Below are positions 17,083-26,590 of a stretch of DNA of 64,000 nt, one piece after another (position 1 is the first letter of the stretch; each line of letters opens with the position of its first letter). The notes below the pieces were generated by a model, which saw only the letters and a program-made list of their open reading frames with translations, made no database searches and was not told the DNA's origin. A program made the translations under genes and the position numbers. Source of the stretch: Clostridium uliginosum (GTDB lineage: Bacteria > Bacillota > Clostridia > Clostridiales > Clostridiaceae); contig NZ_FOMG01000004.1 of NCBI RefSeq assembly GCF_900112485.1, positions 1 to 64,000 on the forward strand. Reading direction: 5' to 3'.

Positions 17083-17246
17083 TAAGGCATATTAAAGGAA
17101 ATAACAAGTCAAAGATGCGACGTATATTTGGCGTCAGACAAGAAGATAAAATTAACGCATAGCAAGGCTATGGGTTGATTTTATCGACGCAGTATGACGC
17201 AAAATAGACTAACATACTGACTTGTTATTTATTTTAATATGCCTAA
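17083..17246. mobile_element. Family 1 palindromic element, 164-bp copy
   Basis: Ends TAAGGCATATTAAAGGAAAT and TATTTTAATATGCCTA with inner AACAAGTCAAAGATGCG and CATACTGACTTGTTATT. The core is longer than in other copies and has its own dyad (AAAATTAACGCATAGC...GGTTGATTTTATCG). No ORF inside. Confidence 0.65.
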
Positions 17247-17309
17247 GCACTATTTCAAGACATAGCCAATTATAAAAATTATATCACAAAAATAACTAAC
17301 ATATATAAA

Positions 17310-17356
17310 TTAAGCCTTAATAATACAGTTTAAAAAATCTATATTATTAAGGCTTA
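17310..17356 (-). terminator. Hairpin overlapping the TetR stop codon
   Basis: TTAAGCCTTAATAATA and its complement pair across a loop of about 16 bases; the TetR stop (17347-17349) lies within the stem. T-run afterwards is modest. Confidence 0.45.
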
Positions 17357-17928
17357 AAGATTTTTATAAGGCGAGTTAAAGTATTTTGCATTTCTTCTTT
17401 AAGGTTATATTCTCCATCATGCAAACACCAATCATATACAACTCCCCTCATTAATACAAAGATATATCTAGTAATATCTTGAGGACTCATTTCTTTTTTT
17501 ATTTCATTTTTTTCTTGACCTTCATTTATTATTTCATCCAATATAGTTTGCATGTGTCTTCCTTCAGTAACAAACATTTTATTGTTTGAATTATATAATT
17601 GTTTCATCATATCAATGCCTGTTTTTTCATTATATTCTGCATAATGATCAAAATATTCTATAATCTTATCAATCGTATCTGTACTAGAAAGCTTACTTTT
17701 AACATTATCATAGAAAAAATCATCTGCCTTTTTATATAATTCTATTAAAATGTCATTTTTCGATTCAAAGTAATGATAAAAAGTGCCTACAGAAACTCCT
17801 GCTTTTTCACATATATTTTGTATAGTAATATTGTCGTACCCCTTTTTTTGCATAAGTTCTGTTGCTATATTATATATTTTACCTTTTGTGTTAATAGCTT
17901 GAATTTGCCTTTTTGTGAGTTGTGCCAT
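17347..17928 (-). CDS. TetR family repressor, divergent from the enoate reductase
   Basis: Homodimeric ligand-responsive DNA-binding protein of about 193 residues. The N-terminal helix-turn-helix is clear (ITIQNICEKAGVSVGTFYHYFESKNDI). The start is placed at the ATG at 17928 (MAQLTKRQ) with AGGAG 7 bases before; an ATG two codons earlier is too near the site. It faces the flavoenzyme gene at 18139, and the intergenic region contains two 16-bp palindromes that are good TetR operators, so it probably represses that gene and perhaps itself. Confidence 0.88.
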   Translation of the reverse strand: MAQLTKRQIQAINTKGKIYNIATELMQKKGYDNITIQNICEKAGVSVGTFYHYFESKNDILIELYKKADDFFYDNVKSKLSSTDTIDKIIEYFDHYAEYNEKTGIDMMKQLYNSNNKMFVTEGRHMQTILDEIINEGQEKNEIKKEMSPQDITRYIFVLMRGVVYDWCLHDGEYNLKEEMQNTLTRLIKIFKP

Positions 17929-18029
17929 TTTCATTCTCCTAGTTACAAATTTCCAAAAATTCTATCATAATATTAATTATACTTAACATTTATTCATTGT
18001 CAAATTTCACAAAATTTACTAATTTTATG

Positions 18030-18058
18030 TTGACGTTTTCATAACAATATATTATACT
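18030..18058 (+). promoter_or_regulatory. Promoter of the enoate-reductase-like gene
   Basis: -35 TTGACG (18030-18035), 17-bp spacer, -10 TATACT (18053-18058). The first TetR operator overlaps the -10. Confidence 0.65.
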
Positions 18059-18110
18059 GAACGTGTTCGGTGAATTAGTTTTATGAATTGATTCATTGAA
18101 CACATTCAGT
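18056..18110. promoter_or_regulatory. Paired TetR operators
   Basis: Two 16-bp palindromes of the same design: ACTGAACGTGTTCGGT (18056-18071) and ATTGAACACATTCAGT (18095-18110). Together they also form a larger inverted repeat (ATACTGAAC...GTTCAGTAT). One covers the -10, the other the transcribed leader, an arrangement suited to tight repression. Confidence 0.65.
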
Positions 18111-18138
18111 ATATATTTTAATAACAGGAGGTTTTTTT

Positions 18139-20142
18139 ATGGAAACTAAATATTCAAATTTATTTGAACCAATAAAAATTGGTAATCTTGAAATTAAAAA
18201 CAGATTTGTAATGGCTCCTATGGGCCCTGCTGGATTGTGCTCAGAAGATGGTAGTTTTAACGAACAAGGAATAGAATACTATGTTGAAAGAGCAAAAGGT
18301 GGTACTGGTTTAATAATCACTGGTGTTACTTATGTTGAAAATGAAATTGAAAAATGTACTATGCCTTCTATGCCTTGCCCAACTATTAATCCTGGAAACT
18401 TTATAAAAATGGCAAAAATACTTACAGAAAGAGTTCATGCATACAACTCAAAAATATTTTTACAATTAACTATGGGTTTTGGTCGTGTTAGCATTCCTAA
18501 CATGGTTGGAGGTGTTCAACCAATAGCTCCATCTGCTATACCTCATAAGTGGGTACCTGAAATAAAATGTAGAGAGCTTACAATAAAAGAAATTGAAACT
18601 TATATAAAAAAATTTGGTGAATCAGCTGCTATAGCAAAAGAAGCTGGATTTGATGGAATAGAAGTACATGCCGTTCATGAAGGATATCTTCTTGACCAAT
18701 TTACTATTGAATTATTTAATAAAAGAACAGATAAATATGGTGGTAGCTTACAAAACAGATTAAGATTACCTATAGAAATTCTTAAATCAATCAAAAGTAC
18801 TTGTGGAGAAGATTTTCCAGTATCTCTTCGTTACAGTGTTAAAAGTTACGTAAAGGGACTAAATGATGGTGCTTTACCTGGAGAAGACTTTAAAGAAAAA
18901 GGTCGTGATCTTGAAGAAGGTCTTGAAGTTGCTAAAATATTAGAAGAAGCTGGCTATGATGCATTTAATTCTGATGCTGGTACTTATGATTCATGGTATT
19001 GGAACCACCCTCCTATGTATTTTAAAAAAGGAATGTATCTTTCATTAAACGAAAAGTTAAAACAAGTTCTTAAAGTTCCTGTAATTACTGCTGGAAGAAT
19101 GGACAACCCTGATCTTGCAAGTGATGCTATCGCCACTGGCAAAACAGATATGGTCGCTTTAGGAAGACCACTTTTAGCAGATGCATATATTCCAAGAAAA
19201 ATTAAAGAAGAAAAAATTAAAAATATTCGTCCATGCCTATCTTGTCATGATGGATGCATGGGAAGATTAGCTACTGGTGGTGGACTTTCTTGTGCTGTAA
19301 ACCCATCTACAGGTAGAGAAAAAGACTTTGAATTAAAACCAGCTAAAGAAATTAAAAATGTAATGATTATAGGTGGCGGTGTTGCTGGATGTGAAGTTGG
19401 AAGAGTTTGTGCTGTCAGAGGTCATAAAGTTTCCTTATATGAAAAAACAGATAAATTAGGTGGAAATATTATACCTGGAGGAATTCCTGATTTTAAAGAA
19501 GATGATAGAGCTCTTGTGAAATGGTATGAAAATGAATTAAAAGAAAATAACATTGATGTTCATTTTAATACTGAAGTTACAAAAGATTTAGTTGATAAAT
19601 TAAACCCTGATGTAATTATTGTAGCTACAGGTTCAACACCTAGAATATTAAACTTAGAAGGTAATATGAACAAAGTTTATACTGCTCAAGATGTACTTTT
19701 AGGGAATAAAAATTCAGGAGATTCAACAGTTATTGTTGGTGGTGGTTTAGTAGGCTGTGAAACAGCTCTTTGGCTTGTAAAACAAGGTAAGAAAGTTACT
19801 ATTGTTGAAGCTCTTGATGATATATTAGCTTCTGGTCCTGCAATATGTCATGCAAATAGCCAAATGCTAAAAGATCTTCTAGCTTTTTATAAAGTTGATA
19901 TTAAGACTAAATCCATAATCTCTAAAGTAACTGATGAAGGTGCTATAATAAAGGGAAATGGTAAAGAAACAACAATTCCTGCTGCTTCTGTAATTTTATC
20001 TGTTGGATATAATTCTGAAAAATCACTATATAATGAATTAAAATTTAATGATAAAGAATTGTACCTATTAGGAGACGCAAGAGAAGTTAGAAATATCATG
20101 ACTGCTATTTGGGATGCTTTTGAAGTAGGTAGACATATATAA
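18139..20142 (+). CDS. FMN/FAD/[4Fe-4S] enoate reductase family flavoenzyme (old yellow enzyme type)
   Basis: 667-residue NADH-dependent oxidoreductase of the 2-enoate reductase / 2,4-dienoyl-CoA reductase / BaiCD group. Residues 1-340 form the FMN TIM barrel, with the active-site stretch VHAVHEGYLLDQF; CLSCHDGCMGR...SCAVNP (about 352-380) binds [4Fe-4S]; then an FAD fold VMIIGGGVAGCEVGRV (near 410) and an NADH fold VIVGGGLVGCETAL. Such enzymes reduce the C=C bond of unsaturated acids, including cinnamates or bile-acid intermediates. No bai or amino-acid fermentation genes are adjacent, so the substrate is unknown. AGGAGG precedes the ATG. Control by the divergent TetR protein is likely. Confidence 0.93.
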   Translation: METKYSNLFEPIKIGNLEIKNRFVMAPMGPAGLCSEDGSFNEQGIEYYVERAKGGTGLIITGVTYVENEIEKCTMPSMPCPTINPGNFIKMAKILTERVHAYNSKIFLQLTMGFGRVSIPNMVGGVQPIAPSAIPHKWVPEIKCRELTIKEIETYIKKFGESAAIAKEAGFDGIEVHAVHEGYLLDQFTIELFNKRTDKYGGSLQNRLRLPIEILKSIKSTCGEDFPVSLRYSVKSYVKGLNDGALPGEDFKEKGRDLEEGLEVAKILEEAGYDAFNSDAGTYDSWYWNHPPMYFKKGMYLSLNEKLKQVLKVPVITAGRMDNPDLASDAIATGKTDMVALGRPLLADAYIPRKIKEEKIKNIRPCLSCHDGCMGRLATGGGLSCAVNPSTGREKDFELKPAKEIKNVMIIGGGVAGCEVGRVCAVRGHKVSLYEKTDKLGGNIIPGGIPDFKEDDRALVKWYENELKENNIDVHFNTEVTKDLVDKLNPDVIIVATGSTPRILNLEGNMNKVYTAQDVLLGNKNSGDSTVIVGGGLVGCETALWLVKQGKKVTIVEALDDILASGPAICHANSQMLKDLLAFYKVDIKTKSIISKVTDEGAIIKGNGKETTIPAASVILSVGYNSEKSLYNELKFNDKELYLLGDAREVRNIMTAIWDAFEVGRHI

Positions 20143-20180
20143 AATCTCCCACTTAAAATTCTAATAATACTTTAAATAAT

Positions 20181-20218
20181 GGCTTTGTTTTAAAACCGTG
20201 TTGATATTAAAACAGAGC
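20181..20218. repeat. Short family 2-like hairpin
   Basis: GGCTTTGTTTTAA and TTAAAACAGAGC pair around CCGTGTTGATA. It keeps the GTGTTGATAT inner motif of the element at 2282. It lies 3' of the flavoenzyme gene. Confidence 0.45.
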
Positions 20219-20274
20219 GTAAATAATAATTTATCTGTATCTACTTTCAGATAAAATACAATAAATAACTTATA

Positions 20275-20320
20275 AGGACAGTAACTGATTTTGTATAAAA
20301 ACAAAATTATCTACTGTCCT
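20275..20320. repeat. Family 3 palindrome (AGGACAGTA...TACTGTCCT)
   Basis: 20-base arms (20275-20294, 20301-20320) pair with few mismatches. Same unit as 2516 and 47921. Possibly the terminator of the flavoenzyme gene, since TTTCC follows. Confidence 0.6.
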
Positions 20321-20402
20321 TTCCACGTTTTCTAGAAAATTCATTTTTTGTGTTTATCATATTTACATGGCTCCATTAGTACTATTAGCTCATTTTTTTC
20401 AC

Positions 20403-20440
20403 TTAAGCACATGAAAGAAAATAATAGACCAAAGATGCGT
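20403..20440. repeat. Half copy of family 1 element
   Basis: TTAAGCACATGAAAGAAAAT then AATAGACCAAAGATGCG matches one arm plus core of family 1. The other end is missing. Confidence 0.45.
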
Positions 20441-20574
20441 AGTATATTGGATAAGAAAGCATTGATAATCCTACCCATTTAGGATTTAAATATAGAAATA
20501 AAACCAAAGATAGCTACTAAACAAAAAAATGAATATATACAAAAGTGTACAAGAGTTTATATTCCATTCCGGTA

Positions 20575-21462
20575 CTAATCTCCTCCTCCAACTCTTTCAA
20601 ATAAGCCATATTTCTCATCTTCTAAAGATACATAACCTATAAAAAGAGTAGCTCCCTTATTTAATAAACAATTATTACCTATTATATTACCTTCATTAGA
20701 TACAATAGATAAATCAGGTACTCTACCTTCACCCTTAAAAACTACTGCGTTATATCCCTTTTGCTCTGCATTAGCTGTATCATACACAAAAGTTTGTCCA
20801 TCCTTTACATAAATAAATTTACCATTTTCAACATTTAAAGTATTATTAGGATTTTCTTTATCTGCCCATATTCCTGTTATACTAGCTGTCACATAACTAT
20901 ATCTAATAGGATTTTCAAAATTAAAAGTATATACATGCTGTTTAATATCTCCATCTTTATCACATAAATAATTAACTGTAGCTATATTGTCCTTAATCCA
21001 ATTTACTTTATAAGTACCTGATGAAAAAGATCTATATAAATTTTCGGTAGGATATTCATCCATTTGCTTTCCAAATAAATAAAACTTTCTCTTAAGATCT
21101 AAAGCTTTAACTACATTATCTGCCCCGTCTTGCTTCTTAATAACTTCCTTTATTATTATTTCATTTTTTAAATTAGATGACTTGAAAATAAGTACCTTAT
21201 CTTTACTAACATCTAATAAACCTTTAGTATTAAGTATAAAAATTATAAGTATAGCTGAATACACTGTCCACTTTAAATACTTATTTTTACTACATAGCAA
21301 AATAGATAAAAATAAAATCGCATAAATTATAATAAAATACATCCAATCATAAATTAAATAATATCCCTTTACCTTTACTAGTTCTATAGCTAATACCATT
21401 AGTATCAACATTATAAAAATAGTAATTACTAATGCCCTTATCTTCTTGTAATTCTTTAACAT
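20575..21462 (-). CDS. Membrane protein with extracellular C-terminal domain, unknown function
   Basis: 295 residues. Three or four hydrophobic helices occupy residues 10-100, followed by about 190 residues that should lie outside the cell and are rich in beta-prone sequence (FENPIRYSYVTASITGIW, GKFIYVKDGQTFVYD). I do not recognise the family with certainty; it has the shape of small DUF5412-type proteins. GGTGAGGG precedes the ATG. It lies downstream of the BNR-repeat protein gene on the same strand with a gap of about 105 bases, so the two may be co-expressed. Confidence 0.7.
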   Translation of the reverse strand: MLKNYKKIRALVITIFIMLILMVLAIELVKVKGYYLIYDWMYFIIIYAILFLSILLCSKNKYLKWTVYSAILIIFILNTKGLLDVSKDKVLIFKSSNLKNEIIIKEVIKKQDGADNVVKALDLKRKFYLFGKQMDEYPTENLYRSFSSGTYKVNWIKDNIATVNYLCDKDGDIKQHVYTFNFENPIRYSYVTASITGIWADKENPNNTLNVENGKFIYVKDGQTFVYDTANAEQKGYNAVVFKGEGRVPDLSIVSNEGNIIGNNCLLNKGATLFIGYVSLEDEKYGLFERVGGGD

Positions 21463-21567
21463 CTATCCCTCACCCTTTTGTATTATTCTTTTAACTCACC
21501 AAACACAATCATTTTGTTATTTATATTGTGTTTGCTAATCAATCCTTACCTACAGTACTAGTCATAG

Positions 21568-22812
21568 TTATTCTCCTATAACAACACCATCAAACTTCCA
21601 TGTTAGTCCATAATCCTCTGTTATAAATTTTCCCATTTTTCCTTTTCCTAAGTCCCCATTTTTTCCTTGATCAACAAGTATTACACCATTTTTTCCTTCA
21701 AACTTTGGAAGTTGTGCTTCTGTAAATTTATCTTCATATTCAGTAGGTAATGGAAGTTTTAATTGAGTCCAATTATTTCCCTCATTAGTTGTATATTTTA
21801 TATTAGGATATTCGTTATATGATCTATAGCATATGAATCCTATTTTATCTGTTGAAAAGGCTACTCCATTTACCAAGGTATGAGTTATTTCATTTGTATC
21901 CCCTATTTTATTCCACGTAGTATTACCATCATTTGTTTCATAAGCATAAGTCATTTCTGATGACATTGCTCTATCCCCTGTAGCAATAACATGTCCATTT
22001 TTATCTGATGTAAAATCTAAAAATAATTGTCTACTTCCCTGTGTTTCATTACTAACTACTGATTTACTCCAAGTTACTCCCTTATCCTTTGATACTAAAA
22101 CACTAATTGGATACTTATTGGTTCCACCATATACAAAACTTATATTTTCAGGTGTAATAATAAAACTTCCGTTTTGAAGTTCATTAGTATTTGGTAATGG
22201 TTCTCCTCTATCAAAAAGTGCCTTTACATCAACAGGTACATTAATCCAACTATCGCCTCCATCATATGTTACTTTTATATTATGTCCATCTAAATAATAG
22301 TTCTTATTGCTTTTTCCAAAACTTCTTTCCCTTTTCTTAGCTTCTCTTACAATTTTAGATTTATCATTAGATCCTCTTGATTTTTCTTTATCTATCATTT
22401 TATAAATATAATCATCTGATATTTTTATTTTTAATATCCAACTTGCTTGAAGTTTTCCATCTTTAATTTCCCCCCAACTTTCATGGGTTTTATTATTTTG
22501 AGGAGTAAGATTAAAGTCTACCTTTACAACTAGTTCATCATTATTAAAATCCAGTATTTCTTCTTTTTGAACATTGAGATTTCTTATACTTTCTTTATCC
22601 TCATCTGACTTATTGAAAAACGGTTTCATATAAACCTCAATTAATTGTTCACCTATACTTAGCAAGTCTCCATTATTATTTATTGTTGAAATTACTTTTC
22701 CAGAATTCTCTTTATCATCAATGTTTTGCTCTCTAAAATATGAGAAAACTGTTACTGAAAGAATTAATATAATACATATACTTAATCCAATTGCCCATTT
22801 TTTCTTTTCCAT
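21568..22812 (-). CDS. Membrane-anchored BNR/Asp-box repeat protein
   Basis: 414 residues with one N-terminal helix (about 7-24) and an extracellular region. At least four Asp-box motifs are visible (YDGGDSWINV, SKDKGVTWSKS, TNEGNNWTQL, TEDYGLTWKF), spaced as in beta-propellers of sialidase or Ycf48-like proteins. The sialidase FRIP motif and catalytic residues are not visible, so it is probably a structural or binding propeller. A 50-bp fragment of this gene is repeated at 34400-34450. The ribosome site AAGGA is rather far (14 bases) from the ATG. Confidence 0.78.
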   Translation of the reverse strand: MEKKKWAIGLSICIILILSVTVFSYFREQNIDDKENSGKVISTINNNGDLLSIGEQLIEVYMKPFFNKSDEDKESIRNLNVQKEEILDFNNDELVVKVDFNLTPQNNKTHESWGEIKDGKLQASWILKIKISDDYIYKMIDKEKSRGSNDKSKIVREAKKRERSFGKSNKNYYLDGHNIKVTYDGGDSWINVPVDVKALFDRGEPLPNTNELQNGSFIITPENISFVYGGTNKYPISVLVSKDKGVTWSKSVVSNETQGSRQLFLDFTSDKNGHVIATGDRAMSSEMTYAYETNDGNTTWNKIGDTNEITHTLVNGVAFSTDKIGFICYRSYNEYPNIKYTTNEGNNWTQLKLPLPTEYEDKFTEAQLPKFEGKNGVILVDQGKNGDLGKGKMGKFITEDYGLTWKFDGVVIGE

Positions 22813-23090
22813 AATTTATCATATTTTCCTTTTCACTTTTATTGTAATTGTATCATATAACATTAAATTAAATACTATATTATTTAGCTATATTTCTAAC
22901 TTTTTGTATGAACATATAAAAGATTATCATTTTTACTTATGCTGTAGTCTTTTTACTATCAAAACTACTCTTAAGTTAGTAAAACAAAAAAACACGACAT
23001 TTCTATCGTGGTTTTGATTTAGAAAAATATATTCCCTAATTTTTAAAACTTATATGACATACAGTAACTTTACAATATTATACTAAAATT

Positions 23091-24308
23091 TTATTTGAAA
23101 TATTGTTCACCATATCCATAGTGTTCAACAACATAATCAATATCCTTATCACCACGTCCACTTAAGCATACCAAAATAGAACCTTTTTTCATCTCTTTAG
23201 CTTTCTTCATTGAATATGCAACAGCATGTGAACTTTCAATTGCTGGAATAATTCCTTCATATCTTGATAATTTAAAGAAAGCGTCCATAGCTTCTTCATC
23301 ACTTATTCCTGTATACTTTACTCTTCCTAAATCTCTTAGAAAGGCATGTTCAGGACCAACTGATGGATAATCAAGACCACTAGCAATAGAATATACTGGT
23401 GCTGGCTGACCATTTTTACTTTTTAGCATTATACTTTCAAATCCATGCATGATACCCTTTTCCCCATATTTCATTGAAGCAGCATGATCTCCTAATTTTT
23501 CACCTCTACCTAAAGGTTCAACTCCAACTATGTCAACTGGTTCATCAAGGAATGGTATAAACATTCCAGCTGCATTACTTCCTCCACCTACACAAGCTGT
23601 AACTAAATCTGGTAAAAATCCTGTCATTTCCTTAAATTGATCTTTTGCTTCATATCCAACAACAGATTGAAAATCTCTTACCATAAGTGGAAATGGATGT
23701 GGTCCTAAAGCTGAACCTATACAATATATTGAATCTTTATAATTTTTAGCGTATGATTCAAAAGCTGAATCTACTGCTTCTTTTAAAGTCTTTAAACCAT
23801 GAGATACTGGAACGACTTTAGCTCCTAATATTTTCATTCTAGTTACGTTAGGTGCTTGCTTTGCAATATCAACTTCTCCCATGTGAATTTCACATTCTAG
23901 CCCAAAGAATGCTGCTGCTGTGGCTAAAGCTACTCCATGTTGTCCAGCTCCTGTTTCTGCAATAAGACGCTTTTTACCCATGAATTTAGCAAGTAATCCC
24001 TCACCCATACAATGATTTAATTTATGTGCACCTGTATGATTTAAATCTTCTCTTTTTAAGTAAATTTGGCAGTTACCAAATTTTCTAGATAACCTTTCAC
24101 AATGATAAACTGGAGTAGGTCTTCCTTGAAACTCTTTACGAATTCTTCTAAGTTCATTAATAAATTGTGAAGAATGACAAATTGTTTGATACGCATCTGC
24201 AATTTCTTCAAATGCTGGAATTAATTCCTCAGTTAAATATGCCCCACCATATTGACCAAAACGTCCGTCTTTATCTGGATAATTCTTTAAGTATGTTCGA
24301 AAATCCAT
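23091..24308 (-). CDS. trpB: Tryptophan synthase beta chain (orphan TrpB)
   Basis: 405-residue PLP enzyme joining indole with serine. Seen: PLP-lysine in [20 protein letters not shown], phosphate-binding [18 protein letters not shown] and the C-terminal SGRGDKD. The lysine motif differs from the usual HKINN, and the helix after AETGAGQHG reads [14 protein letters not shown] instead of the classical MGAxDxxRQxxNV, so this belongs to a divergent TrpB subgroup. There is no trpA or other trp gene within the window, so the likely job is salvage of external indole. AAAAGGGGG precedes the ATG. I see no T-box or attenuator in front. Confidence 0.9.
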   Translation of the reverse strand: MDFRTYLKNYPDKDGRFGQYGGAYLTEELIPAFEEIADAYQTICHSSQFINELRRIRKEFQGRPTPVYHCERLSRKFGNCQIYLKREDLNHTGAHKLNHCMGEGLLAKFMGKKRLIAETGAGQHGVALATAAAFFGLECEIHMGEVDIAKQAPNVTRMKILGAKVVPVSHGLKTLKEAVDSAFESYAKNYKDSIYCIGSALGPHPFPLMVRDFQSVVGYEAKDQFKEMTGFLPDLVTACVGGGSNAAGMFIPFLDEPVDIVGVEPLGRGEKLGDHAASMKYGEKGIMHGFESIMLKSKNGQPAPVYSIASGLDYPSVGPEHAFLRDLGRVKYTGISDEEAMDAFFKLSRYEGIIPAIESSHAVAYSMKKAKEMKKGSILVCLSGRGDKDIDYVVEHYGYGEQYFK

Positions 24309-24487
24309 TATAATCCCCCTTTTACGCTATGACTTATAACTTGCTTATACATAAACATTTACATAATAAAATTATACTATATAATTGGTTTATTTACAAT
24401 TTTTATCAAATTTTATATTATTAGCTTTTAGAAAGTAGTTCAAATATTTTGCAAATTTAGTTTATCCTTGTAATATATTATTTTATA

Positions 24488-24516
24488 TTGACTTATTTAT
24501 AATTTTACTCCATAAT
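24488..24516 (+). promoter_or_regulatory. Promoter of the lysine riboswitch/lysP transcript
   Basis: -35 TTGACT (24488-24493), 17-bp spacer, -10 CATAAT (24511-24516); transcription would start near 24523, just before the aptamer. Confidence 0.6.
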
Positions 24517-24542
24517 TATGTATGAATTAACAAGTAGATAAC

Positions 24543-24712
24543 TTAGATAGAGGTGCGAAATTTAATAGTAGTATTATGGAGGTAAGCTCAATGAAGTAAT
24601 ACGAAAGGAACTTTCGCCGAAGTAAATAGTTGATTGCTTTGATGCTATTTACTGGTCTTATGTAAAATATACATATGACTGTCACAAATTATTTTGTGGA
24701 GAGCTATTTTCA
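24543..24712 (+). ncRNA. Lysine riboswitch (L-box)
   Basis: All core blocks of the lysine aptamer occur in order: AGAGGTGCGA (24549), GGAGGTAAG (24578), GAAAGGAACTTTCGCCGAAG (24603-24622), ACTGGTCT (24651), ACTGTCA (24678) and TGGAGAGCTAT (24697). It precedes a permease of the LysP type and is followed by a factor-independent terminator, so lysine should switch transcription off. Confidence 0.93.
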
Positions 24713-24765
24713 ATGGAAATGTACGATATTTCTCATATTTATTTAAATATGCAGCTTTCGTATTT

Positions 24766-24798
24766 ATGTCATGAGTATGCTCTCATGGCATTTTTTTT
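24766..24798 (+). terminator. Riboswitch-controlled terminator
   Basis: 10-bp stem ATGTCATGAG/CTCATGGCAT (24766-24775 with 24782-24791) followed by eight T. It lies about 50 bases after the aptamer. Confidence 0.85.
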
Positions 24799-24803
24799 AT
24801 TGT

Positions 24804-24877
24804 TTAAGGTACATTTTAAAAAATACTAAACCAGTATGCTTGTATATTAGGTCTATTATTTTCTTTCATGTACTTAA
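24804..24877. mobile_element. Family 1 palindromic element in the lysP leader
   Basis: TTAAGGTACATTTTAAAAAAT and ATTTTCTTTCATGTACTTAA form the ends, around CTAAACCAGTATGC. It sits between the riboswitch terminator and lysP, so every lysP mRNA that escapes termination carries this hairpin. Confidence 0.6.
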
Positions 24878-24941
24878 ATCTTTATATTATCTTAGTTACT
24901 TACTTATGGAAATTTAAAACCATAAGGGGGATAAAAATAAA

Positions 24942-26426
24942 ATGAGTGAAGAGAATAACGAATTAAAAAGAAGTTTAACAGCAAGACACTTAAACATGAT
25001 AGCTATAGGAGGTTCTATTGGTACTGGTATATTCCTTGCAATGGGTGATACCTTACACGAGGCTGGACCTGGAGGTGCATTAGTAGCTTATGGATTAGTT
25101 GGAATTATGGTGTACTTTTTAATAACTAGCTTGGGAGAAATGGCAACTTATATGCCAATAGCTGGTTCTTTCAGTTCCTATGCTAATAAATTTATTGATC
25201 CAGCACTTGGATTTGCCCTAGGCTGGAATTATTGGTATAACTGGGCTATAACAATAGCAGCAGAAATGGTTGCCGGTTCTTTAATTATGAAGTATTGGTT
25301 TCCAAATGTAAATGCATTATTCTGGAGTATATTATTTTTAGCAATAATAGTAGGTTTAAACGTTTTATCATCAAAAGCATATGGTGAATCAGAATTCTGG
25401 TTTGCTGGAATTAAAGTAGTTACTGTTCTTATATTTTTAGTAATAGGTATTTTAATGATTTTAGGTATAATGGGTGGAAATAAAATTGGATTTCATAACT
25501 ATGCCATAGCTGATGGACCATTTCATGGAGGTATTAAGTCTATATTTTCTATATTCTTAATTGCTGGCTTTTCTTTTCAAGGAACGGAGCTTATAGGAGT
25601 TGCTGCTGGCGAAAGTGAAAATCCTGAAAAAACTATACCAAAGGCTATACATTCAATCTTTTGGAGAATATTAATATTTTATTTAGGAACAATAATTGTC
25701 TTAGGTGCTATAATACCCTTTACTAGTGCAGGCCTTGAAAAAAGTCCATTTACAATGGTATTTGAAAGGGCTGGTATAGCAGGAGCTGCTTCCTTAATGA
25801 ATGCAGTTATATTAACTTCTGTATTATCTGCTGGTAACTCCGGTATGTATGCATCAAGTAGAATGCTTTTTGCAATGGCTAAAGAAGGTATGGCTCCTAA
25901 GATCTTCTCTAAAACTAATAAAAGAGGAGTACCTATAAATGCTTTACTTTTAACTACATTAGTTGCTTCTGCTTGTTTTTTAACTGGTATATTTGCTGAA
26001 AGTACAGTTTATGTTTGGCTAGTTGCTGCATCTGGTCTTGCTGGATTTATAGCTTGGGTAGGTATAGCAATATGTCACTATAGATTTAGAAAAGCATTTA
26101 TTCATCAAGGTAAAGATTTAAAAGATTTAAAATACAAAGCTATATTATATCCATTTGGACCTATACTAGCTTTAATAATGTGTGTAATTATAATGCTAGG
26201 ACAAGGCTACTCATGTATAAAACCTGATGGAATTGATTGGCAAGGTTTAATTGCATCTTACATAGGAATTCCATTATTCTTTGGATTATATATATTTTAT
26301 AAAATTAAACATAAAACTAAAGTTATTTCTTTAGATGATGTAGATTTAAGTTTCTCTGAAAACATTAATAATAATAATTTAGAGGAAGTTAAATTCGAAA
26401 AATTGGAATCAGCGGAATTGAATTAA
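24942..26426 (+). CDS. lysP: Lysine-specific permease (LysP, AAT family)
   Basis: 12-helix amino-acid:proton symporter of the APC superfamily, 494 residues. The family opening LKRSLTARHLNMIAIGGSIG and the FQGTELIGVAAGESENPEKT loop are diagnostic of the AAT group. The lysine riboswitch upstream gives the substrate: import of lysine is shut off when lysine is plentiful. The start has GGGG 13 bases upstream. The C-terminal 30 residues are acidic and Asn-rich. Confidence 0.93.
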   Translation: MSEENNELKRSLTARHLNMIAIGGSIGTGIFLAMGDTLHEAGPGGALVAYGLVGIMVYFLITSLGEMATYMPIAGSFSSYANKFIDPALGFALGWNYWYNWAITIAAEMVAGSLIMKYWFPNVNALFWSILFLAIIVGLNVLSSKAYGESEFWFAGIKVVTVLIFLVIGILMILGIMGGNKIGFHNYAIADGPFHGGIKSIFSIFLIAGFSFQGTELIGVAAGESENPEKTIPKAIHSIFWRILIFYLGTIIVLGAIIPFTSAGLEKSPFTMVFERAGIAGAASLMNAVILTSVLSAGNSGMYASSRMLFAMAKEGMAPKIFSKTNKRGVPINALLLTTLVASACFLTGIFAESTVYVWLVAASGLAGFIAWVGIAICHYRFRKAFIHQGKDLKDLKYKAILYPFGPILALIMCVIIMLGQGYSCIKPDGIDWQGLIASYIGIPLFFGLYIFYKIKHKTKVISLDDVDLSFSENINNNNLEEVKFEKLESAELN

Positions 26427-26449
26427 TAAAAAAGAGTAGAATTAATATT

Positions 26450-26510
26450 TTAGGCACATGAAAAAAATAATAGACAGAAATTCTAGTCTATTATTTTTTC
26501 ATGTGCCTTA
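26450..26510. mobile_element. Family 1 element, minimal near-perfect palindrome
   Basis: Arms from TAGGCACATGAAAAAAATAA inward to AATAGAC pair almost completely with the right half. It follows lysP by 24 bases and could double as its terminator. Confidence 0.6.
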
Positions 26511-26590
26511 GTGTTGCATTAATTAAATGAAACGATATTGAGTTCTAAAACATAGCATAAAAATAATATCTCAGTAGCCAACACAACTGC

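Noticed and set aside
20575..22812. Sialidase activity for the BNR-repeat protein
   Set aside because: Asp-boxes alone do not show it; the FRIP motif and catalytic triad positions are not visible.
24309..24480. T-box or attenuator for trpB
   Set aside because: No T-box sequence (TGGNACCGCG) or Trp-rich leader is seen; the structured RNA nearby is the lysine riboswitch on the other strand.
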